Source: Euptelea pleiosperma (taxonomy: Eukaryota > Streptophyta > Magnoliopsida > Ranunculales > Eupteleaceae). From it: a DNA stretch of 64,000 nucleotides. The translations under genes were made by a program, and so were the position numbers. Position 1 is the stretch's first letter; each line of letters opens with the position of its first letter. The DNA lies in assembly GCA_035048495.1 (NCBI GenBank), contig CM068551.1:10851248-10915247 (forward strand). Direction: 5' to 3'. Shown here in pieces: positions 55,148 through 64,000 of this stretch. The notes under the pieces were generated by a model. The model saw only the letters and a program-made list of their open reading frames with translations, was not told the origin of the DNA and searched no databases.

Positions 55148-55715
55148 TGGCCGTTTAAATGGATTTAACGGCTGTTTAAACAGTAATGCCCCAAGCCCAT
55201 TTCTGTTAAAACCGTTTAAACACATTTTAACGTTTTTGAATTTAACGGCCGATTTTTTTTTAACGGCCGTTAAAATCATTTAAACAACCGTTAAATTATG
55301 AAGAAATTTGTGAAAAAAATGGCCGTTAAATCTGTTTAATTACGTTAAATTCTATTTTTCTTTTCAAATTTCAAAATTTGAATTTCAGCACCATTTTTTA
55401 CGTTTTTTCAGTTAAAATCCGTTGAATTCCATTTTTTTCCTATTTTTGCCCCTGGTCGTTTCAATCCGTTTGAACGGTAACTCCACCAGTCTGTTTAACA
55501 GTTAAAACAGCCTCCTTTAAACCTTGGGCGAAAACTCTAAACAAGGCCTTTTTATATTTAATATATTAATATGTATGATATTAATTAAAAAAAAATCAAA
55601 CTCAATATTATTGGAAATTTTATACAAAAAGTATTCTTGATAATAAAAAACCACAGGAAAAAAATTAGATGCAGAGGAACCCTGGTGCAGGCCATGCAGA
55701 TGATTCTCGTGGCCC
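55148..55715. other. Unclassified sequence rich in AACGG-CCGTT palindromes
   Basis: Between the LINE tail and the gypsy LTR lie repeated motifs: GGCCGTTTAAA, TAACGGCCGTTAAA and GTTTAAACA. The right side has TTTAAACCTTGG (55516-55527), resembling a hAT-like terminus read outward. No matching inverse at the left was found, so the element type is unknown. Confidence 0.4.
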
Positions 55716-56694
55716 TGATATTCGCTTAAAAGTGCGTATTTTCCACTATTATCTTCTAAGCGTTATCACACTCTCCTACGTAAAACTGCTCTAATTATCC
55801 ACTTTTCTATGTAAGAGTTTATTTCATTGCGCAGAACACACTTTTCTAAAAAAAATGGTATATTTGCATGCATTAAATGCATTTATGGAAGTCTAGGTAT
55901 AAAGATGTTATGATCAAGTCTCATAACGTACTTTTCTATTGCAGAAAACTCGATCGGGCTATTCTCGAGACTTGCGGGCCCACGATCAACCACAGAAGCC
56001 TAATATCAAAGCTTAAAGAGCCAACATGCTATGACTAGAAGATACAGGCCAAGTACGGGTCAAGTCAGAGGATCACGGAGCCAGTCCAAAGAACCAAGAG
56101 AGATGGAGAGCCGATGACCAAGAGACGGACCAAAGCAGTCGAAGCTACATGAAATGAGAAGAAAATGATAATCTGCTCTGCTGGCGAAGCCTAAGAAGAG
56201 AACATATTGAAAACTAGGATTCCAAACCCTCTGCCAGCAGTTATCTCTATAGTCTGTAGAGTTTTCTCTCTCATTTCTCCTATTTCTCTCTCGTCTCTCT
56301 TCATCTCCCTATACATCACCACCTGATCCTCAGATCTACTGACCTAACCTCAGAACTCTTGCCTGTTGGCTCTGTCTCATCTCCCTTAGCTTTCTGACCA
56401 TTGGATCTTCCACCGGACCGTTGGATCTCTCTAGATCCATCGATCTACCAATCTAGGTCCCAATCAAGCCACCATCCATCCGATAGTCATCAAATTGTCT
56501 GTCACATCATCTTGTGAGATGATGGATATCATCAATCCATGTGGGCCAGTAGCCGGGCCATTCCTCATCGACCCGTGGCCCGACCATTTAGTGGACCTCG
56601 CAATTTTCAAATGCTTTAAATTAATTGTTTTTAAATAAAAAAAAGGGGGGTCCACTAAATGGGGAAATTCCCCAAAGAAAAGTAAGGTTTTCCT

Positions 56695-56759
<65 letters not shown>

Positions 56760-58219
56760 GAGGTTTAAAGGGGAAGGAGAAGGGTTCGTTTGAACCTTAA
56801 TCCCCCTCTTTTCTTCTCCTACCTTTCCCCGAATCTTCTCCCCCATGTTCTACCCTTCTTTTTGGCCGTTTCCCCTCCTCTTCTCCACCTTCTTCTTCAT
56901 CTTCTTCACTAAGTTATTGCCAGAGTTGCAGGCTGTAACTCCGGCCGATCAAGAACTCCACCACCACGCATCTTCCACCTTCAACCACTGCCTTCTCTCC
57001 ACCCGTAGTAGCACCACCCAAACGCCCACCATGCTCCTCCTGTGGCTGTGTGCAACACAAAAATAAGAAATAAAAAAAAAAGTTGCCGGAGAACTCCATC
57101 TTCTCCGGCGTGTTCCACTACCGCCCCACATCTATTTGCCCCCTTCTTCTTCTTCTTCCTCTTCTTCTGATTCATCCTCTTCTCCACCGACTTCTAGCAT
57201 TGCCTGCTCGCCGCCTACAACCACCATCCAATGGTGTTGCAACCAGCACCGCCTCAACCATAAGCCCGCCTAGAGCCGTCAACCCCATCTCCTTCCCTTC
57301 ACGGTTCTACACGAACCCAAAGAGAGCTGCTATCCTCCTCAATGTCTGGTTCTCCTCTTCTGACCAGTGCTCAGACAGGTAACCTTCCCCATCTCCTTCG
57401 GCCCTCTTTCATAAATCAAAGAAAACAAAAAAAAAAAAAAACGAAAAACAAAGAAGATAGAAGAAGAAGAAGGAAGAGGGGAGGAACGCATCATCGCTGG
57501 TGCATAAGCCTGCGACGCTTCAAGCTACCGCCCCATCTCTTCTCCTTCCAGCCAGTTGCCCCACTCACCCACGTTCCTCATTCATCACTTCTCTCCTAAT
57601 GTTGCTAGTTCACTTGCAACTCAAGGTCGCCAGCACCACCACGATGACCGATTCATTCATCTTCTTGATGCACCCAAGAGTGCATACATTTTCATGGCTG
57701 ATCACTCACTTCATTGGCCAAATTCCGGTAAGTTTGCAATGGTGAGAGTTCTTCTCTCTCTCTAAAACTTTTTCAATTTTTCTCTTTTTCTCTCTACATC
57801 CATTACTTTCTCTCTCTAGGTTTCTCCCATTCTCTCTCTAGCTTAGTCTTAGGCTCTTTACAAATTTGGTTATTTTGTTTGATGTTTTTGAGCATTGTAA
57901 GAATATTTAATGTTAATGGATGATTTCTCTTTTTGGGTGTTGTTTGATTTCCTTCATTATTGTTTTTAATAGTCTGTGATAATTTCAAAAGAAAATAGGT
58001 TTTAAATCCCATTATCACCATTCTCATCCCGCCATTATTTCTAATATATTTTTATTTCATATTCTTTATTAAGCGTGCCCTAACCCCTAGTGCAGATCGA
58101 CATCAGACACGAGCCACTGTGCAAAATTGCTAATTTTACAGGTCAAAAGTCTCGGATAATTACAAATGTGTTGAAATTAGGGTTTCCGTAACCAACAACG
58201 CGGAAAAATTGGACTTTCA
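55716..58219 (+). mobile_element. 5' LTR of a Tat/Athila-like gypsy element
   Basis: It starts TGATATTCGCTTAAAAGTGC and ends ...TTGGACTTTCA, followed by the primer site. Both ends match the solo LTRs at 30085-31694 and 43443-46798. Length is about 2.5 kb. It contains a (TA)n microsatellite, a poly(A) run with GAAGAA repeats at 57427-57480 and CT-rich stretches at 57750-57840. Open frames inside have no domain. The 3' LTR is outside the window or absent, so the left flank GGCCC cannot be tested as TSD. Confidence 0.92.
56697..56757. repeat. (TA)n microsatellite
   Basis: About 30 TA units inside the LTR, absent at the matching place in the two solo LTRs, so it accounts for part of the length difference. 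Confidence 0.95.
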
Positions 58220-58221
58220 AA

Positions 58222-58234
58222 TGGCGCCGCTGCC
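58222..58234 (+). promoter_or_regulatory. Primer binding site, tRNA-Asp type
   Basis: TGGCGCCGCTGCC starts two bases after the LTR. It differs by one base from the tRNA-Asp(GUC) 3'-end complement TGGCGCCGTTGCC used by Athila and Tat elements, so it fixes the LTR end. Confidence 0.85.
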
Positions 58235-59990
58235 ACTCGGGTCTACGGGAGTGCGAAAAAGGATGTAAAGACAGAATTGAAAAGTTGCAAAATTCGAAAG
58301 CTGCTCAATTTGGACAGCCCGACCTTTTCGGGAAACTTTCTATTTTTGGTTTTTAGTGATTTTTAGTAGTCTTTTAAATTATTATTTTTAATGGCTCGGA
58401 AGGCCGAGTGCAAAGTTGTAATAATTTAGGAATTTTACTGCTTTCCATATAAACTGCTAGATCTTGTTCTAGGGTTTTTTAGAAACCCTAGATTAAGTGA
58501 AAAATACCAAAATAATCAAAAAATCAAAATTCAAAAAAATTAGGGTTTTATATTCTGCAGAATTTTAGAAATCACCAATCAAAGATTTGCGATTTTTTGA
58601 AAGATTCCAAAATCTTGAAACTCTGCTTAATTAGGGTTTCCCCTCTTAGAAGTTCCTCTTTAGAAGAATTTCTATCTTTAGAAATCTTTCGAATTTGGAA
58701 AAGTCTGCAAAAGAAAACACCCCAAATCTAGTAGAATTTCAATTTTAGGAAATTTCCCAAAATTATACGGGATCTCGCAATCAAATCTTTCTTGGGAGAT
58801 CTTCACAGTTCGGGTTACTTTCCAATCTAGGTATTTTCTATCTGGGAATTCCTAAATTTTAACCGATCTCGAACTTGGAAATTAATTCAAAAACTTGCCT
58901 AAATCCAATGCTTGCTCTGTGAACCCTAAAAAGGCAAGGATCTTCCAAATAGAATCTCAAATACCTAGACCGTGCGATCTAACTTTTCTGCAGCATACGA
59001 TTCCAGTGTGGGTAGGGAGCGAAAGCTCAAAGAGGTGGAGTCGGGCCCAAGCCCATTAGGATAACCTTCCTTAACCCACGGAGGCGACCCAGTGGCGTGG
59101 CCCACGAGAGGTAAGTCTCTATCCTCGCCTTGAGTGCGATACAGAGTAATTTGGGTGAATTATTGCCGCATGTCTATTTGTTTTCTAGCAACAACTTATT
59201 CAACTTGCGTGGCGTAGCCGTTAATCAATCAACTCTAAGAGAACAGACCCAGCTCCAAATTGAAACTGGTGGGATTTCATCACCCACCTCATTATTCCAA
59301 CTGATTTGATCCCAAGGCTCCATTTAATTAAAAAGAATCAAGAAGTAGAGCCAATTAGCCCAGTGTTCGAGGAAAAATCCACACAAAGCAAACCCGCTTA
59401 ACATCCAATCGAAATAAGACCACGAGCGCGGGTCCCTGTTGTCTAACACACCCATAAGTCCCTGCTACTCAAGTACACTGAGCTCGACGTGGCATCTTGG
59501 ACTATTCGGCGGTTAGTTGCGTGTGGACTAGGAACACGCACCAACCCTAGCTTAACCCAAGGGAACATTCTTCTCAAACACTTGACCAATCCGGTTAGTC
59601 TGGGACATACTTAAGATAGCCATTGTGCTGCACGTCTGTCTAGGCTTCGGATTGCATTGTTATTGACTAGAGTTAGAACTAAAGGATTCGCTCTGAAGAG
59701 TGTAGCCTGGTGAGAACCTCTGAATGCAAACAGTTAGTCCAGCGGTTAAAAGATAAACCAGTGGTCCGCCTACTGTCATAATCTACTCTAGCCCCAAAAC
59801 TAACAAAAATAATTCCTAAAATATATCTTGATTGCTTAGAATAGGATTATCTGTGCTTGGTGTGCATCATTTAGGATAGTGTTCATCTCTGGCAACTTTT
59901 TGCCAAGTATAGAGCTTGCCTCATCAGCATATGCCTGTTTGGACTCGTCCGAACAAACGCTTGATTTGATATGAGAATCACGTACCTACA
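58235..59990 (+). other. Gypsy leader before gag
   Basis: An untranslated leader of 1.7 kb with no supported ORF. GAGGTAAGTCTC (59109) and TTTTCTAGCAAC (59181) form a possible intron, as known for some Tat-lineage elements, but splicing is not proven. Confidence 0.5.
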
Positions 59991-61407
59991 GTGGATCCTC
60001 CACTGAATCCTTCCCCATCTCTTTCCCCACCCGCCTCTCCCAGTACTTCTACCTTTGTAGTAATGGCAGTCGAACGATCTCTTATCGAGACATTCGCCCC
60101 TATCTCGGCTAATCTGCCCACTTGCATTGTTCTCCCACCTACTACAGCGGTACAGTTTGAGATTAGGCCGCAGACGATCCAAATGATGCCAACTTTTCGT
60201 AGTCTCCCAAGAGAAGACCCATATTCCCATATTAGGGAATTCCAGCATGTCATCCTACTTTTCAAGAACCAAAATCTTGATGATGACAAAAACGTCTGCG
60301 AGTTTTCCCATTCTCGCTCAAAGACTGAGCCTCAGATTGGCTCTACTCCTTACCCGCTGATTCAATCAGCAGTTGGAAAGAGTTGGTGGGCAAATTCATG
60401 TCAAAATTCTACCACATGACTCGGACCAACCAAATGAAGCAACTCATCCAGGACTTTCGACAGAAGTCCGATGAGAAATTTTTTGAAGCATGGGATAGAT
60501 TCTAAGACTACTTAACTAAGTGTTCCCACCATAGCATCGACAAGGGCAATCTTGTCCACATCTTCTACAAGGGACTTACTGATGAGTCTCGGACCATGGT
60601 AGAGTCAATGTGCCAGAGAAAATTCCTGCACCAAACTTCGACCGATGCATACAAATTCTTGGGAGAGTTAGGAGAAAACTCTCAACATTGGACGACTGAC
60701 TCAGAGTTTAGTCGAGCCACTTCGGTCCAAAGGACCACCAAGGCACATGATGCTACAGCAGACACTGAGCTTTGATCTGTCATTCAAGAGTTGAGCAAGT
60801 CAGTCTCGGCATTGGCTGTGTCTGTACAAAAGCCTACTCAACAATCTACCCCAGTCATGCATGTGGGACACGAGAGCCCTATGGAATCCTGCACCCTTTG
60901 TCTGTAACCCTCCCATACTACTGAGCATTGTCCTTTGAATGAAGGATGGTTCAATCCTCTTAAGGAAGAAGTTTATGCTTTTAGCACATACAAACCACCC
61001 ACTCAGAACTCGTATAGTCAATCTTATCATCCTAATACGAGAAACCACCTTAACTTCTCTTGAAGGCCTCAGTCTACTCAACCACAAGCTCAACCTCCGC
61101 GTCAGCCTCAGGGCATGTATCCTCCTGGGTTCAATCAACCCAATAGACAATTCAATCAGGGACAATACCAGCAGAGTCAGTACCCATCTACTCAAAACCA
61201 GCAGTTCCAACAGGGTCAATACTCTGGACAACCGAGCATATTTCAGAATCGGCAAAGAGTCCCACAGACCTTTCAGAACCAACAGATTGTCCCCATTACT
61301 TCTCCATCCTACAACTATAATGCCCCGATGAGCTCTAGTCGAGAATTGGTGCCTCAGCTCCCATTAGCTGCCCCCCAACAATCGGTCCCCAAATCCGATA
61401 TCGAGGA
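59991..61407 (+). pseudogene. Tat/Athila-like gag with CCHC knuckle
   Basis: In shifting frames: VERSLIETFAPISANLPTCI, FEIRPQTIQMMPTFRSLP-EDPYSHIREF, then ASDWLYSLPADSISSWKELV, GKFMSKFYHMTRTNQMKQLI, FRQKSDEKFFEAWDRF and NLVHIFYKGLTDESR. This is the retrotransposon-gag fold of the Athila/Tat branch (OTA clade). A CCHC knuckle follows (CTLC...H....C near 60891-60932) with a stop inside it, then a Gln-rich C-terminus (61110-61400). Stops at 60504 and 60774 and frameshifts make it dead. It is cut at 61407 by another LTR, so protease and pol are not seen. Confidence 0.88.
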
Positions 61408-64000
61408 TGTAATACCCTGAACTTTCGTTCTAGGGTATTATGGTAAATTCACATAATAATGAAAACCTAAAACTTTTTCAGACTCTTATTATTGTTTTTA
61501 TTGTTTAATATCATGTATGAGTATGTGTATTTAATTTGGTTTCATTCTGACAACTCTGAAAAACCTGCTATTTTTGAAACTCGCTCTTTAGGACTAAATT
61601 TCTTACTAAAAATAATGAATCATAACTTGTAGGGGACTTTTTCTTTCCCCAGCTAACATTCTAGAGCTTTTATAAAAAATTATTTTGTGGGCCCGAAACA
61701 CCAAAAATATTTCTATTTTAACCTTCCCAACTTACCCGAGAAATTTAGAACATTTCTTGAGACATAAAAACCCTAGCGGGAGATTTTGGGAAATTTTGAC
61801 AAAAATAGTATTTGCGTAATTTTGAACTTTCATACAATTCTTATATTTTTTTCAAAAATAATATTTAATTATATTTTATTTATTTAATAGGAGTGTGGGA
61901 CCCGCGAATCACTTTCGGGTCATTCCGATGTCATTTGACATTTTTCCGGTGCTTTGAACATTTTTTTATGATTTTTATGTATTTAGAGTACTTTTTGTGA
62001 TTTATGTGTGTGCCATGTGTCAATACCTTATTATATAAACTTTTAAATTATATAATATAGTTTAATTAAATTAATTTATAATTATTTTGTTATGATTGTT
62101 GGGTGGGCCCGTATGGCCAATTTAGATGAGTTTTGGGCTTAATAATATTCTTAAATAAAGCCTATTGATGTTTATGGGCATTGGGCCCATTTCTAACCCA
62201 TTAGTAGTGTAAAATATAAGTTTTTAAGGGTTGAAAAAGTCATCCCTTTGATAGTTACGAATTCCACTAAAATAGAAACCCTAATCATTCCCTAAACCTA
62301 TTTATGAAAACTTTAAAGCTTTAGAAGCTTTCACGAACCCAACTCCCTTGAAGAATAGAGAAATCTCCATCAAACCTTTATCCGGGCACCTATCGCACTC
62401 GAGCAAGCAGGGAGAATTGACGGGGACCCTGAATGGAAGAACATACTCCGAGGAGAGGACGATCCGACAACTTTCAAATTTGAAAAAACTTTTGATTTTC
62501 ATTAAAGTTCAAGAAACCTTGAAGTAAGTGTGTTTGATCCATCCTATACTTGTTTTTCTTCAAGATTTTATTTCTCTTTCATTAGATAATGGTTGATACT
62601 CATTATAAATTAATTTCAACAATATTTACTTTATTCTTATTGGGTTGATCTTTATTTTGGGCCACCATGATGAGTTTGGCCATGGTCTATTTTGTACATA
62701 TAACGGATGATTATGTTCTTTATCATTTTTGTTGTATTTTTATAATTATTTTTTCTAAATACCTTTATGAATCTATTTTCCAAAACCGTTTAGTTTGTAT
62801 TTTTCTGATTTGTATTGATTAAGTTATGATTTTTCTAAGTTATTAGACTTTACCAAAAAACCCAGAATTTTAGATTTTACACGGTCCACTTCACTTAGAA
62901 TTTCGATCTCTATTTTTAATCTAACCTATATTTTGAATCTGAATGTTTTTCTATTTATTTTTCCTAAAAACCTCTGTGAATCTAGTTTTTAAATCCATTA
63001 AGTTTATATTTTTCTAATTTATATTTATTTAGTTATGATTTTTACAAGAAACTATATTTTCTATGAACTACTTATTTCTTAGATTTTGGACGATTAATGG
63101 TCTTGGGAACCTTTAGTGGTTCAGTCATGACTTATTGAATATTAAGGGGTTTAGCCCTTGTTGTTTGACTAAACCCGAGATGGTTTGACCTATACTTGTA
63201 TATATGGGGATTCCACCCATGTGTCTTGGATTCCCATAGGGTTTGGCCAAGTGTTTTGGATCCATCTTTAGGGTTCGACCTTGTGTCATTGATCCCTCAT
63301 AGGGTTCGGCCATGGTTACATGTGTGCATATGCCATGTAACCCTAGTATCATCTTGTTATCATACTATGATCATCACGTCATTTCATATAAGGGGTGCAT
63401 AAGGGAACGGGGTTGAAGTATATTATATACGTTTATATTGGTTTTATCAATTAATCAGGGTTCAGTACCCTAGGGTGAAAGGCCCCAGACGTTATTATAT
63501 CTTGCAGATGGGTCGATGAGACCGCTCCCAGTGCGGGAAGGAGATGGAGATCCTATGTGGTTATGGGTACTAGTTGCATTTGCATCTTGTACTTACTTGC
63601 ATTCATCCTCATATTCATGTCATCCTTATTATATGATTGAGATGCATACCTTGGTTAAAAACTTGTATAGTATAATATCATACCATGCACACTGTTGTAT
63701 TATTGGGCCTCGGCTCACGGTGCTACACCGATACCATTTTCAGATTTTGAGGAGTCGGGTACGTGGGATGATTTTGAGACGAAAAACTCCGGTGCACTCG
63801 AGGAGATCGGCGATGATTTGGGAGTCGATCCTACATTTTAGAATACTTTATTTTTATTATTTTAAAACATTGGTTATTTATTTTCACAAGCATGTAAGCC
63901 TTTGATTGAGAGCATGTTCTCACCTCATTCTCTTAACATTTAGTTGATTGATTGAATTATTTTAATTATTTGTTTTCTACATCTATACTTTTTTACTTAG
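61408..64000 (+). mobile_element. Ty3/gypsy LTR, TGTAATACCC type, runs off window
   Basis: It begins TGTAATACCCTGAACTTTCG right inside the gag sequence; the 5 bp before it are GAGGA. Such TGTAA(T/C)ACCC starts are usual for plant chromovirus LTRs. The block TATTGGGCCTCGGCTCACGG and CACCGATACCATTTTCAG (63699-63743) recurs, in decayed form and on the other strand, near 9780-9870. The LTR end is not reached, so at least 2.6 kb. The open frame at 63516-63905 has no domain and is taken as LTR. Confidence 0.75.

Noticed and set aside
57083..57765. Open frames with Ser/Leu/Pro-rich sequence
   Set aside because: They lie inside the 2.5-kb LTR and reflect its CT-rich composition.

Overview
This is nuclear DNA from a flowering plant with a large, transposon-rich genome. 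The evidence is plant-type Ty3/gypsy, Ty1/copia, L1, SINE, CACTA, MULE, hAT and Tourist elements, plant-only domains (FAR1-like MULE transposase, plant mobile domain, DUF4218/DUF4216), and a host gene with very long introns. The species cannot be named from the sequence. Only one host gene looks functional. It is a plant HMCES (SRAP-domain abasic-site shield) on the minus strand: exon 1 at 25118-25024, exon 2 at 24670-24514, exon 3 at 13695-13610. I could not find exon 4 or later exons; they probably lie to the left of base 1. Intron 2 is about 10.8 kb and intron 3 is at least 13.6 kb.

Layout. 1-13609 (HMCES intron 3): two inverted long gypsy LTRs (<1-2705 and 6068-8828) flank copia fragments, a SINE and other LTR debris; then a 5'-truncated LINE tail (10324-10970) and a hAT MITE (12615-12938). 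13696-24513 (intron 2): another hAT MITE (14487-14905), then an L1 LINE split by three later insertions, namely a SINE (16978-17136), a Tekay/Del-like gypsy element (17656-22420, minus strand) and a Tourist MITE (22851-23408).

25193-51004 is one MULE, inserted 74 bp upstream of the HMCES start codon. It carries a FAR1-like transposase gene on the plus strand and a plant-mobile-domain gene fragment on the minus strand. A 22-kb CACTA element (26757-48719, TIR CACTACACC, TSD ATT) sits inside the transposase coding exon, and removing it together with one ATT restores the reading frame. The CACTA carries a TNP2-type transposase, a Transposase_24/PTTA-type gene, a small CCHC+GRF zinc-finger ORF, and intron-containing fragments of two host genes (a SEN1-like helicase and glycolate oxidase). 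Two solo LTRs of one Tat/Athila-like family (30085-31694 and 43443-46798), each with a perfect 5-bp TSD, lie inside the CACTA.

51014-55147 is a near full-length but decayed L1 LINE with endonuclease, RT, zf-RVT and a C-terminal RNase H. 55716-61407 is the 5' LTR, tRNA-Asp primer site, leader and broken gag of a member of the same family as the solo LTRs. It is interrupted at 61408 by another gypsy LTR (TGTAATACCC start) that runs off the window.

Relative order read from the nesting: MULE insertion next to HMCES, then CACTA into the MULE, then gypsy elements into the CACTA, then LTR-LTR recombination to solo LTRs. No rRNA gene, CRISPR array or intact tRNA gene was seen.
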